Below, piece by piece: positions 52,361-61,373 of a DNA stretch of 64,000 nucleotides (position 1 is its first letter; each line of letters opens with the position of its first letter). Made by a program: the position numbers and the translations under genes. This stretch comes from Bacillota bacterium (GTDB taxonomy: Bacteria > Bacillota > Clostridia > Acetivibrionales > DTU013). Location: assembly GCA_023412915.1 (NCBI GenBank), contig JAEZRE010000002.1, forward strand, positions 163,268 to 227,267, given 5' to 3'. The notes beneath the pieces are model-generated. The model made no database searches. It saw only the letters and a list, made by a program, of their open reading frames with translations, and was not told the DNA's origin.

Positions 52361-53080
52361 TTATTCAATCCCATACTGACCTTCTTTCTCTCCACCGTTG
52401 ACTCCTTTTGAGACATATAGGCTCCCTGAGGAGTCCAATGCTGCAAAAAACACCTCTCCTGGGTTTGGGATTCCCTGTTTATCCAATTGATCCATGAGCC
52501 ATTTCTCATCTAATTGAGCAGATTTTAGATTTTCGTACAGTATGTTCCCATCAATAATGATATCCTTTGTCAAACCTTTATAAGAAGTAGGAATTCCCAT
52601 ATCAGAAGGAGTGAGAGGCTGTTTCTGGGATTTTGGGAGAACGGATAGTTTCCCGTCGTTTTCCATAACAGCAAACTCAACATCAGCTATATTAAAAATA
52701 TTCTTTTCCCTTAAAAGTGAATTCAAGGAATTCATCGTTGTTTTCATCCGTTTCATATTGGACTCGACAATGTCTCCATTTTTTATCAGAACAACCGGTT
52801 CGGAGTTAACCAGCTTTCGGAAGGAAAAACTTTTGATATGCAAATAATCCGTTAAGAGAGCCAGGATGGTAAAAGTCACTATTACCGTAATAGCGGACTG
52901 CGAACTCGTATCACTCCCCATCCCGATACTGGCAGCCAAGGTACCGAGGGTAATTGCTACTGCAAAGTCAAAAAAAGTCATTTGCGATATGGCTTTTCGA
53001 CCGATAATCCTGGTAATCAGCATCAGGATAACAAATGCCATAATTCCTCTGAGGGATGTCATAGTCAAGATTTTCAACAT
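52361..53080 (-). CDS. DUF421 (YetF-type) membrane protein
   Basis: A 239-residue protein. Three N-terminal transmembrane helices contain the family motif RIIGRKAISQMTFFDFAVAITLGTLAA. The two cytoplasmic domains follow (NSEPVVLIKNGDIVESNMKRM and ADVEFAVMENDGKLSVLPKS). The C-terminal part includes the DUF3290-like end with GEVFFAALDSSGSLYVS. YetF-type proteins are found widely in spore formers, with an unknown, possibly germination- or envelope-related role. Confidence 0.9.
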   Translation of the reverse strand: MLKILTMTSLRGIMAFVILMLITRIIGRKAISQMTFFDFAVAITLGTLAASIGMGSDTSSQSAITVIVTFTILALLTDYLHIKSFSFRKLVNSEPVVLIKNGDIVESNMKRMKTTMNSLNSLLREKNIFNIADVEFAVMENDGKLSVLPKSQKQPLTPSDMGIPTSYKGLTKDIIIDGNILYENLKSAQLDEKWLMDQLDKQGIPNPGEVFFAALDSSGSLYVSKGVNGGEKEGQYGIE

Positions 53081-53125
53081 AAAAAACTCCTTTGGTCAAT
53101 AACCAAGCATGCAAGTGATCTGTGC

Positions 53126-53155
53126 AGCGAAACGCAGGGACGGTTCTTTTGTTCC
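53126..53155 (+). repeat. REP-like dispersed repeat, copy 5
   Basis: The clean core gcgaaacgcagggacggttc, then ttttgttcc. Unlike the other copies it is antisense to both flanking genes. Confidence 0.75.
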
Positions 53156-53176
53156 TTTTGAGCGTGGATTATAGGC

Positions 53177-53208
53177 GGGAGACAAGGGGGACTGGAACCC
53201 GGTCTCCC
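53177..53208. terminator. Inverted repeat following REP copy 5
   Basis: GGGAGAC (53177-53183) and GTCTCCC (53202-53208) pair around an 18-base loop, downstream of the 83-residue gene on the minus strand. Confidence 0.4.
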
Positions 53209-53267
53209 TGTGCTCAAACCATCCTCTTCCCCCGCCGTGCTTCGTTAACCAGCCACCCGGGCTGACG

Positions 53268-53519
53268 TCAGCCGTCGTAAAATTCCGACGGCTTTATCTG
53301 TTCAGCCTCTTTGGGCATCGATACATCCGCATACCTATCGATTTCCGGCTTTCCTCTCAAATCGTCGTACAGCCTGCCGATCTCCTCATATTGTTCGAAC
53401 CTTCTGTTGTCGTCGTCGAGCAAAAAATCGTCCAGGTCCGCTACACTGGTAATTTTGACAGGGTAGTCGGTTTCATAGAGCATTTCATTTATCTTATAAA
53501 ATACTTGTCTTTCATCCAT
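53268..53519 (-). CDS. 83-residue acidic protein next to manganese catalase
   Basis: A soluble acidic protein (MDERQVFYKINEMLYETDYP, then DLDDFLLDDDNRRFEQYEEI and a C-terminal PSEFYDG). No family recognised. It starts 26 bases after the Mn catalase stop, on the same strand, so the two are co-transcribed. CotJB proteins occupy a comparable position in cotJ operons, but the sequence lacks their usual motifs, so I do not assign that name. Confidence 0.65.
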   Translation of the reverse strand: MDERQVFYKINEMLYETDYPVKITSVADLDDFLLDDDNRRFEQYEEIGRLYDDLRGKPEIDRYADVSMPKEAEQIKPSEFYDG

Positions 53520-53545
53520 AGCTTTAACCTTCCTTCCCCGATTCG

Positions 53546-54232
53546 TCAGCTGGGCTGGCCGGCGTCCGGATTATTGAATTTTGGAGGCTGGGGCTGCTTA
53601 AGTTCATTGAAATATTTTCCAGGAGTTGACAGATCAAAATACAGTTTGGAATCCTCAGTGATACCCCAGTCCTTTAATGAGCCCGTATCCTGGAGCTTGT
53701 TGAAGGCTTGCCTCAGCAATGTATTGTGCGCTTCTTCCCGATTAAGCAAAAAATCTATGGTATTGCGGACGCCCTGGTCGTTGATCTGCCTGTAAAGCAG
53801 CTCGTAAACCACCTTTGCCCGTTGCTCAGCGGCAATATCCGAAAGCAGATCGGCAGCCAGATCGCCGGTGACATTTACATAGGCGGCCGTCCACAGATAA
53901 CCGGACGCATTGGCCAGCAAAGGCGACAAACCGCTGGATACGTGAGCCTGTACGCTCCCGACGGTCGCGTTTTCAGCCATGGGAGTATCGCCATTGAGCA
54001 TATTTACAGTGGTCGCGACCATTTCCATATGGCTGAGTTCCTCAGCGCCTATATCGAGCAACAGGTCCTTTATCGAGGCATCCGCAATGCGGAAGCTTTG
54101 GGATATATACTGCAGCGCTGCCTTAAGTTCGCCGTGGGGTCCGCCCAGCTGTTCCTGCAGCAGCGCGCCGTAATTTGGATTGACAGCATCGACCTTTACT
54201 TCATGCAATAATTGTTTTTCATGCTTGAACAT
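53546..54232 (-). CDS. Manganese catalase family protein (CotJC-like)
   Basis: A 228-residue ferritin-like protein. The di-manganese ligands are in place: Glu35 (GGPHGELKAALQY), Glu65 and His68 (GAEELSHMEM), Glu136 (DIAAEQRAK) and His169 (NREEAHNTL). It breaks down hydrogen peroxide; in spore formers relatives such as CotJC are in the inner coat. A Pro-rich tail ends the protein. The length is shorter than classical Mn catalases (about 270-300) and like CotJC-type members. Confidence 0.88.
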   Translation of the reverse strand: MFKHEKQLLHEVKVDAVNPNYGALLQEQLGGPHGELKAALQYISQSFRIADASIKDLLLDIGAEELSHMEMVATTVNMLNGDTPMAENATVGSVQAHVSSGLSPLLANASGYLWTAAYVNVTGDLAADLLSDIAAEQRAKVVYELLYRQINDQGVRNTIDFLLNREEAHNTLLRQAFNKLQDTGSLKDWGITEDSKLYFDLSTPGKYFNELKQPQPPKFNNPDAGQPS

Positions 54233-54401
54233 AAATGAATCTCCTTTCGAAACAGTCTAGTCCTAGTATCCCGTTTACGGAAACTGCGTATGCAATCGCA
54301 TAAGGAAAGCCATATTCTGTATCGAAGGCGAATATATCCAAATTTGTTGGCTGTGGTCTTATAAGGATAGAGAGTTTATGATCATTTTAGGTTGGCTGCG
54401 T

Positions 54402-54968
54402 TCAATTTTCATTATAGGAAGACCGTTTCAAAGCTCTTCGCCTGATTCTTCCGAGCAGAAAAGAAACGATCTGCGATATGGCCAGGCTGCAAACGGCTCC
54501 AAGCATGTCGACTTCAAAGTCGAAAAGCTCGCAAGCCCTGCCCGGTACGAATAACTGGTGTATTTCGTCCGAAATCGCATAAACGGCGCAAATGGCAAGC
54601 GTCACCAGCACGAGTTTCAAGCGGCCCGTCAGTCCGCAGCTTTTCAAGGCATTCGCCGCTAACAGGGCCAGAACGAAATAAGCCGCGCCGTGCGCGCATT
54701 CTCTTATTATGCCGTCAAGACTGTAGAGCCAGTCCGGGTTCGCAATTTTTTCCGGGTTCAATGAAAATAAAAAACCGATAACCCTTAACAAGACCTGTGT
54801 TACACCCATGCTAAGACTGCCGGATTGCGTGCCCGGCTGGGCGGAGAGCATAAAGATAACGAGCATCCAGGCCGCAGTTAACGTCCATGCCAGTATTATC
54901 AATTTGCTATTCCCGTTATTACTCTCGCTGCCTTTTTTCAACTGCCGCATTATAATAGTACCTTTCAT
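54402..54968 (-). CDS. VanZ family membrane protein
   Basis: A 188-residue protein with four transmembrane helices. The VanZ pattern is seen in LAWTLTAAWMLVIFMLSAQPG, the loop with GIIRECAHGAAYFVLALLA, AVYAISDEIHQLFVPGRACELFDFEVDMLGA, and the last helix. The DEIHQ and PGR[AT] motifs are diagnostic. VanZ-like proteins are linked to teicoplanin or lipopeptide tolerance; the role here is unknown. The start may be at 54968 or at the ATG 18 bases later. Confidence 0.88.
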   Translation of the reverse strand: MKGTIIMRQLKKGSESNNGNSKLIILAWTLTAAWMLVIFMLSAQPGTQSGSLSMGVTQVLLRVIGFLFSLNPEKIANPDWLYSLDGIIRECAHGAAYFVLALLAANALKSCGLTGRLKLVLVTLAICAVYAISDEIHQLFVPGRACELFDFEVDMLGAVCSLAISQIVSFLLGRIRRRALKRSSYNEN

Positions 54969-55073
54969 AATCCGATTGGGTTACCCGCTTATTTTATAAC
55001 ACAAGCTGATTCATGACAATATAAAACGGCAGATGCCATATGCTATCCGCCGTCTCTTCAAATATTTATTCTA

Positions 55074-58000
55074 TTATCCTGCTCTGACTTCTACCGGTTC
55101 GGTTACGTTATTTATGAAGTTTCCACTTTTATCCACTGTGTTGCCGTTAGCGAAAATCTGGACCTTGTAGGCCGTATTCGAAGTCAATCCGGATATCCGC
55201 AGCTTGGTAAATCCTGTCGAAAGAGCTCCATCGACAGCCGAAACCGATGAAGGGTCGATTGTGACCTTGCTTCCACCCCTTGTAATCAATAGCTCCGTCA
55301 GGAAGCCCTCTGCGGTGGTCGTCATAGATTCGGAGAATTCTATTATTATCCCGCCGATCGTTGGCTTAATTGACTTCACCTCCGCCTTTGCCATATCCGG
55401 AATGGTAACCGGGCCGTTCGCAAAAATGCCTAACGACGTGGTCATCTTCAGTCCGTATACATCCCTTGCAAGGGTGCTGTCATTAATATGCAGGTATAAC
55501 CCGTTGAAATCCGTCAAAAACCGTTTATTGTTACTGCCATCATACCGGGTTACCTCTGCAATTACTTTTCTGCCATCTTCGTCTAAACTCCTGTCTATTT
55601 CCATACTCTCGAAATATGCGTAGGCAGGAGATGTGGAAGCTATGCCGGTCCTTAGGACAAATGCACCCGGAGCACAAAAACCAACCTCCTCGCTGAAATC
55701 AATTTCAATTGTGTTCTTTCCAACTCCTTTAACTGCAGTTATGTAGAATCCTGCCAATCTTGGGGTAACATCCGTATCGGCGCACAGGGTGTTTGCCTTG
55801 TCCTTCATACCCGACAGCCTGAAGGAAAGCCCTTCACATGCCGCTTCATAACCATCCTTAACTTCTAATACTACTACGGAATCTTCATACATTGGTATCC
55901 TGGCTGAAACAATATCCTTATAATCATATAAGGTTTTCCCTGTGAAAAAGGCACCGCCCGGAGTAGTGACCTCATAGTTGTGAAGATCTTTAACAGTATC
56001 GGCATTCATCGGTTCGCTGAAATAGAAAGTAAACGTATCGTACATGGAACCGCTGATATCTGTAGCCTTATATTGCGGCTCTATCACGGGCGCTTCATTA
56101 TCGGTGATCTCCACGGAGATCGGGTCTGATACATCCTTTACACGGTTTCCGCTTTTATCCCTGGTGATGCTACTAGAATAGAATTGGACACGGTGGCGCC
56201 CATCTGAACCTGGGCAGGCTGCCAGCAGCTCCGTAAAACCTGTTGAAAGTTCCCCGTCGATGGCTGAAATTGATGAAGGATCTATTGGAACCCTGGCCCC
56301 ATCCTTGACAATTAATAGTTCTTGTACGAAGCCTTCCGGAGTAGTAGTCACCGGTTCGGAGAATTTGATTATTACCCCGCCGGTAGTTCCTGTGATTGAC
56401 CTGACCTCAGCTTTTGCCTTATCCGAAATTGTTATCGGGCCGCCCGCAAAAGGGCCGACCGACGTGGTCAACTCCTGTCCGAATACATCGCGCGCGAGGC
56501 TGCTGTCACGAATATGCAGGTATATCCCGTCGAGGTTGGTAAACACTCTGTTGTCAGGCGCAGCAATTGCCGCATACAGTTTCTTAAGGTTTTTGCTGTC
56601 GATTTCAACACTCAAAACATTGGCGGCGATAGCAGAAGTCGCGGCTGTGCCGTCTTTCAGTATAAAAGCGCCCGGTTCGCAATTGCCGATATCCTGATTG
56701 AATTCGATCGACAATTTATTGTTGTCGACAATACTGGCTGCGGTAACATAAAAATTGGTCGCCGCCGGAATGACAACAGTATCGTTAGCCAGGTTTCCAG
56801 CCGGATCTTTCATGCCGGATAGCTTGAAAGCCAGCCCGCCGTTCGATGCTGCCTTGCCGTTCTTTATTTTGAAAGTGATGCTTTTCTTATCCGCACTTAT
56901 CGACGAGACCGCTACGTATGCCTTATAGTCGCTTAGCTTCTTTCCCTTAATATAGATGCCCCCGGGCGTAGTGATCGCATAATTGTCAAGTTTGGAGATG
57001 GTATCCGGATCCATCGGCTCGGAAAAGCCGAACCTGAATGTATCTTCATCGGGAGTACCGCCTGCCGTCGCCAGATAAACCGTGACAATTGCAGGCGCCA
57101 TGTTATCAGCCGCCATAAGAGTGATTACCGTCTCCCTCAATGCATTTGCATCGGGCGTCGTGTCCACAATGCCGGATATCTTTATTTTTATTTCTTTAGC
57201 ATTTGTTTCCTCAAGCCCATACACGTTATATACATCGACAATCGTAGGGCTGACCCAATGGACACCGCCGCCAATTTCACGAAGAGATACTGTGTAACCG
57301 ATCTGCGTCACCCCGTCGGCTTCGTATATTATCATTTTGCCACCGGTTTGCTTTACAGGCTTGCTAAAGGTGAGCGTAATTGTATTATCTCTGTCGATCG
57401 CTGCCGTAACTGTCGGCCGTACCGTTTCTTCGTCATCATCGTCGTCATCATCTCTGTCTCCGCCGCCATTGCCGCCGCTTGCCGGAGGTGCTGCGGGAGT
57501 GTCTGTGGATTTCATATCGGTCCCTCCGACAGATGCGGTTACACCATTTGAAATAACGATTGTGCGCGGCTTATTATCCAGGACGACCCCGTTTGAGTTT
57601 ATATAAGCCTTTTCTATCCTCGAGCCTCCCGTTACCGTTACGTCATCGTCGGCAAACAGCTCTCCGACGCTTGCCGTACCTCCGACGTCAAGCTTCGAGC
57701 CGTTCGTACCCTGCTTGATTTTTATCGTTTTTACGCTTCCATCCGGTATGACCGCCTTTACTCCGTCCGTTTCTATGCTAAGGCTGGCGAAGTCCCCGTC
57801 AAGAGTGACCTGCTGGCCGGGTTCGATCCTGATGACTTCCACGTTGCCAAAGCCGTTTCCGGTCAGCTTGCTTTCTTCAAGCTTCGCACCTGAACTCAGA
57901 ACAGTATCGGCGATCTCGCTGCTGCCGCCCGCTACTATCCTGATTTTGCCGTCTTTCTTTATTACTATCAGGCTGCCGCCGACAGTTGTATTGTTAAGGA

Positions 58001-58796
58001 CGATACTGTTCTCACCGCCGCCTTTTACAATGGTTCTTCCAGTTACCCTGACATTGTTCAGCGTGATTTCCCCGCTGCCTATCCCCTCTGTCAGGTAAAG
58101 ATCTCCCCTGATCGTCATGTTCTCGAGAACGACCTTTTGGGTATTGACTACAAGATTTCCGCTTACATCACCGGTATAGGTTCCTGCTTTATTTTTCAGG
58201 TCCTGGACCATATTATCCACGATTTTGACAGCTTCGGCCCGCGTCAGATCGGAGGCCGGAGCAAACATACCGCCTGACTTACCGCTCATATAGCCTTTTT
58301 CAGCCATGGCGCCGACTGAAGCCCTGCTCCACGAGGCTACCTTTCCCGCATCCTTGAACTTCGACAGGCTCTTGTTGTCAGCCGCATTCAGGTTGAAAGC
58401 CCTTGCAAAAACCACTGCCGCTTCCTGCCTTGTTATATTATCATTAGGCCTGAATTTGCCGTTATCGCCGGTAAAGTTGCCTGCCGCGGCCGCTTTTGCA
58501 GCATCTGCTGCGTAAGGAGACGTATTCGGGATATCGGAAAACTTTAGCGACGTTTTCTCCTGGTAATTGAAAAGCCTGTTCAACAGGATCGCAACATCTA
58601 TTCTCCTGATGGGTTGATTCGGCTTGAAATCGCCGTTGCTGTCCGTTTGGGCGATTCCGAGGGACAACCATTCCGAAATCTCCTTATTGGCCCAGTGTCC
58701 CGAATAATCGGTCGGTTTGGCGAATGCAACCTGTATGCCTGATAAGAATACCAATATAACGACGAGTATGCTGAGCTGTCTGCGGAACCTCTTCAT
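55074..58796 (-). CDS. Large S-layer-homology surface protein with tandem Ig-like repeats
   Basis: A 1240-residue exported protein; signal peptide of 27 residues (cleavage near VAFA). Three SLH domains (about 30-205; GHWANKEISEWLSLGI, GKFRPNDNITRQEAAV, GGMFAPASDLTRAEAV) anchor it to the wall polymer. Residues 205-430 are a beta-solenoid-like region of short Val/Asn/Gly repeats. A Gly/Asp linker with seven consecutive Asp residues follows (about 445-460). The rest is Ig-like: one domain with ITLTFSKPV, then a tandem duplication of about 335 residues (565-905 and 905-1240) with matching DTF[RT]F[GY]FSEPM[DN], LSGMKD and YLHI[RN]DS. It is probably an S-layer or adhesion protein. Confidence 0.9.
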   Translation of the reverse strand: MKRFRRQLSILVVILVFLSGIQVAFAKPTDYSGHWANKEISEWLSLGIAQTDSNGDFKPNQPIRRIDVAILLNRLFNYQEKTSLKFSDIPNTSPYAADAAKAAAAGNFTGDNGKFRPNDNITRQEAAVVFARAFNLNAADNKSLSKFKDAGKVASWSRASVGAMAEKGYMSGKSGGMFAPASDLTRAEAVKIVDNMVQDLKNKAGTYTGDVSGNLVVNTQKVVLENMTIRGDLYLTEGIGSGEITLNNVRVTGRTIVKGGGENSIVLNNTTVGGSLIVIKKDGKIRIVAGGSSEIADTVLSSGAKLEESKLTGNGFGNVEVIRIEPGQQVTLDGDFASLSIETDGVKAVIPDGSVKTIKIKQGTNGSKLDVGGTASVGELFADDDVTVTGGSRIEKAYINSNGVVLDNKPRTIVISNGVTASVGGTDMKSTDTPAAPPASGGNGGGDRDDDDDDDEETVRPTVTAAIDRDNTITLTFSKPVKQTGGKMIIYEADGVTQIGYTVSLREIGGGVHWVSPTIVDVYNVYGLEETNAKEIKIKISGIVDTTPDANALRETVITLMAADNMAPAIVTVYLATAGGTPDEDTFRFGFSEPMDPDTISKLDNYAITTPGGIYIKGKKLSDYKAYVAVSSISADKKSITFKIKNGKAASNGGLAFKLSGMKDPAGNLANDTVVIPAATNFYVTAASIVDNNKLSIEFNQDIGNCEPGAFILKDGTAATSAIAANVLSVEIDSKNLKKLYAAIAAPDNRVFTNLDGIYLHIRDSSLARDVFGQELTTSVGPFAGGPITISDKAKAEVRSITGTTGGVIIKFSEPVTTTPEGFVQELLIVKDGARVPIDPSSISAIDGELSTGFTELLAACPGSDGRHRVQFYSSSITRDKSGNRVKDVSDPISVEITDNEAPVIEPQYKATDISGSMYDTFTFYFSEPMNADTVKDLHNYEVTTPGGAFFTGKTLYDYKDIVSARIPMYEDSVVVLEVKDGYEAACEGLSFRLSGMKDKANTLCADTDVTPRLAGFYITAVKGVGKNTIEIDFSEEVGFCAPGAFVLRTGIASTSPAYAYFESMEIDRSLDEDGRKVIAEVTRYDGSNNKRFLTDFNGLYLHINDSTLARDVYGLKMTTSLGIFANGPVTIPDMAKAEVKSIKPTIGGIIIEFSESMTTTAEGFLTELLITRGGSKVTIDPSSVSAVDGALSTGFTKLRISGLTSNTAYKVQIFANGNTVDKSGNFINNVTEPVEVRAG

Positions 58797-58847
58797 AAGA
58801 CGGCCTCCATAATATAGTTATTTGATAATATTCCATATGCAGGTAAA

Positions 58848-58876
58848 ATTATATGTTTTCCTAAACATATAGTCAA
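58848..58876 (-). promoter_or_regulatory. Near-consensus promoter of the SLH gene with palindromic spacer
   Basis: Minus strand TTGACT (58876-58871), 17-base spacer, TATAAT (58853-58848). TATATGTTT (58850-58858) and AAACATATA (58863-58871) form a perfect 9-bp inverted repeat across the spacer, so a dimeric regulator could sit on the promoter. Confidence 0.7.
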
Positions 58877-58967
58877 CATAATTTACAGATGCCTTCATAT
58901 TATCCAGACACTATATTCAAACAGCCGGCGGACTGAGAAATGAATTTGAGACAGACTGAAAATTATA

Positions 58968-59023
58968 GACAGGCCCGGCGTTTGCAGGGGCGATTCCATT
59001 CCCCTGCACGCCCGGTCTTTTTT
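58968..59023. terminator. GC-rich hairpin after the CotF-like gene
   Basis: GACAGGCCCGGCG...GCAGGGG (58968-58990) pairs with CCCCTGCACGCCCGGTC (59001-59017). Six T residues follow on the plus strand; on the minus strand TATAATTTTC follows. Confidence 0.6.
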
Positions 59024-59046
59024 CTCGAAGTTTCAAACGTGAAAAT

Positions 59047-59550
59047 TTACTGCACAGTATACAGCCCTTGCTTCTGCATATACTGCGAAATAGCCTCGCC
59101 GTGCTTCTGCTCTTCCTTCTGTATGTGACTCAGCACATCGCGCACGTTGGTATTCTGAAATTCGAATATCGATGTGTCGTAAGCGCCTGAAACATACTTC
59201 TCGGTCATAAGCATATCCGTGCACATATCCTTATCGGATACCATGCCCGCGCCCGCCTGAGCATTTTTCATGCCCGCAGTCGGCGTATTGTTCATTGCAG
59301 CCGATGCCTGGCTCCCGGATGCCTGCGACGCTCCTTTGCCCTGGTTCATTTGGGGTACCTGCCCGCTTATCAGCTGGTTGATACTGCTCAGATGCTCCCT
59401 TTCGCTTTGAGCGTTCGCGTCGAATATCTGTTTCAGTTGGCCGTCCTTTGCCTGTGCGGCATAGTTCGTATACTTTGCGATACATATCTGTTCGTGGTTC
59501 TTCTGGTCTTCCAGCAATTTCATTTCCTTCTGTGAAAAAGTTACTGCCAT
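59047..59550 (-). CDS. CotF-like spore coat protein
   Basis: The protein has 167 residues from the ATG at 59550 (GGAGGTG six bases upstream). Two helical halves (FSQKEMKLLEDQKNHEQICIAKYTNYA in part; DMCTDMLMTEKYVSGAYDTSIFEF with KEEQKHGEAISQYMQ) form the ferritin-like fold of CotF/DUF3231-type coat proteins, split by a Gln/Ala/Gly-rich linker (about 70-105). It is probably made late in sporulation and deposited on the spore. Confidence 0.85.
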   Translation of the reverse strand: MAVTFSQKEMKLLEDQKNHEQICIAKYTNYAAQAKDGQLKQIFDANAQSEREHLSSINQLISGQVPQMNQGKGASQASGSQASAAMNNTPTAGMKNAQAGAGMVSDKDMCTDMLMTEKYVSGAYDTSIFEFQNTNVRDVLSHIQKEEQKHGEAISQYMQKQGLYTVQ

Positions 59551-59711
59551 AGTATGCACCTCCCGGCTTATTATGCGCTTTCATAGCCGTTCTATTCAAA
59601 CAGCCGGTTTTTTAACATAAATTATGATACATAATTATCCATTATAAGTGATAATATGTTGGCATTTTGGCAAGAATGTATATGTGCGAAACATACCGCA
59701 GGAGTTTGGAA

Positions 59712-60200
59712 ATGTTTATTGCAACCACGATTCTAACGATTTTCTGCGCCTGGAAGTGGGGCGATTGGAAGAATTGGCAGAAGTATTATCCGACTATGCT
59801 ATTCATAATAGTGAGCGATCTTCTGTATAATTATCTTTACTATGGGCACTGGCTGTGGAAATACCGGCCGATGTTCATACAGAAAAATACAATCCCCACG
59901 CTATTGGCTACGTTTATAATCCTCCCAATATCAGGGCTCATTTTCCTGTCTAACTTTCCCGGTACGTGGAAAGGGTTGTTCGCAAGGATCACAAAGTTTG
60001 TAATAATATATATGTCTTTCGAATTGGTTTTCGATCTGCTCGGAATAATAATACACGAACGCGGCTGGAACCTGTGGTGGTCGCTGTCGTGGAACATCGT
60101 AATGTTTTCCATTTGGGCGCTGCATTATAAAAAGCCTTTGCTGGCGTATCCCGCAGGCGCAGTATTGGTAATACTCATGAATGTAAAATTCCCGATATGA
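59712..60200 (+). CDS. CBO0543 family membrane protein
   Basis: The protein has 162 residues from the ATG at 59712 (AGGAG seven bases upstream); the longer frame lacks a ribosome site. Five hydrophobic segments with conserved polar motifs (AWKWGDWKNWQKYYPTML, LLYNYLYYGHWLWKY, FELVFDLLGIIIHERGWNLWWS) match the CBO0543 family of spore formers. Function unknown. Confidence 0.85.
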   Translation: MFIATTILTIFCAWKWGDWKNWQKYYPTMLFIIVSDLLYNYLYYGHWLWKYRPMFIQKNTIPTLLATFIILPISGLIFLSNFPGTWKGLFARITKFVIIYMSFELVFDLLGIIIHERGWNLWWSLSWNIVMFSIWALHYKKPLLAYPAGAVLVILMNVKFPI

Positions 60201-60278
60201 ATTCGATTAAAAAACTGACGGCATATTAAAAACTGCCGACACAAAAAATTACCAGCAATAAAACGATGGAGGCGCCTG

Positions 60279-60294
60279 AAAAAGGCCGTCGGCC
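60279..60294 (-). terminator. Terminator of the kinase/aldolase operon
   Basis: GGCC-gtc-GGCC (60284-60294) is followed on the minus strand by TTTTT (60283-60279); further GGCGGC/GCCGCC pairing lies just upstream. Confidence 0.55.
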
Positions 60295-60385
60295 GAAGGC
60301 GGCGTTCCGTGCATCGGAAAGCCGCCTGTTCCATTTATCGCGATTTATGTATTGTGCTGCGCTTGCAGCCGGTCACGCCGCCCAA

Positions 60386-61294
60386 TCAGAAGCTCAGGCT
60401 TTCTATTACGCCGCGCAGGCCTTCGCGATCCTGTTCCTTCAGCGGGAGGAGCGGAAGTCTTGGGCTACCGCCAGCAAAGCCGCATATATCCATCGCAGCC
60501 TTGACGCCGGCCACGCCGTATTTTCCGGATATCTTCTGATTGGCGACCAGAACTCTTCTATTCAATTGTACTGCCTCGTCATATTTTTTATCCACTATGA
60601 GCTGATACAATCGGGTAACGACCTCGGGAACGCAATCCGCCAAAGAGATAACTCCGCCGGAGGCACCGAGCAGCAGGGCTTCCATGAACGTATTAGCCGA
60701 GCCGGACATCATGGCAAAACCGCTTCCGTAATCATTCAGGAGATGCTTTTGCATGTCGCCCGACGAATCCTTCATACCTGCGATATTCGGGTGTTTTGCG
60801 CATTCCTCCACAACGCGGCTGCTGAAGGTGACGGTTCCCGAGAACTGCGGGGCATGGTACAACAGGCAGGGTGTGCGTAACGCGGACGCGACGTCGGTAA
60901 AATACCGTATCAGCACCTCGTCGGTCATCGCTTTTTTAAAATATGACGGAGGAAGCAGAGTAATAAAATCGGCTCCAAGTTCTTCTGCCGCCTGAGCGAA
61001 TTCTATAGTCTCCTCGGTCGATTCGAATATGCTCGCGACCATTGCAGTCTGGTCCTTCCTCTTGCCTTCGACTGCCGTTTTTACAACCCTGATTTTTTCT
61101 TCCGTACGAAGGCTCTTATTCTCACCGTTCGACCCCAGTATAAGATAACCGTGTACCGGCGAAGCGGCATATCTGGCCATGTTTTTTTCGAGCTTGTCCG
61201 TATTCAGCCTGCCGTTGTCGTCAAAGGGCGTAGTTAGAGGGCAGAAAACTCCCTGAAGCCTTTTATCGAGCTTGTTGTTTGCACCTTTTTCCAT
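60386..61294 (-). CDS. DapA/NAL family class I aldolase (dihydrodipicolinate synthase-like)
   Basis: A 302-residue TIM-barrel enzyme. GSNGENKSLRTEEK holds the carboxylate-binding loop, LLYHAPQ the catalytic Tyr and AGMKDSSGD the Schiff-base Lys. Family members include DHDPS, N-acetylneuraminate lyase and 2-keto-3-deoxy sugar acid aldolases. Following an FGGY kinase and not lysine genes, a sugar-acid or aldol role is more likely than DapA itself. The upstream kinase stop is 80 bases away. Confidence 0.85.
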   Translation of the reverse strand: MEKGANNKLDKRLQGVFCPLTTPFDDNGRLNTDKLEKNMARYAASPVHGYLILGSNGENKSLRTEEKIRVVKTAVEGKRKDQTAMVASIFESTEETIEFAQAAEELGADFITLLPPSYFKKAMTDEVLIRYFTDVASALRTPCLLYHAPQFSGTVTFSSRVVEECAKHPNIAGMKDSSGDMQKHLLNDYGSGFAMMSGSANTFMEALLLGASGGVISLADCVPEVVTRLYQLIVDKKYDEAVQLNRRVLVANQKISGKYGVAGVKAAMDICGFAGGSPRLPLLPLKEQDREGLRGVIESLSF

Positions 61295-61373
61295 AATAAA
61301 ATGATCTCCTGTTCCGACTTGATTCTATAATATACTTTCCGTTTATACCTGATCGATATTCGGTGTTACTGTA

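Noticed and set aside
53268..53519. CotJB spore coat protein
   Set aside because: The position fits, but I could not see CotJB sequence motifs, so the gene is left unnamed.
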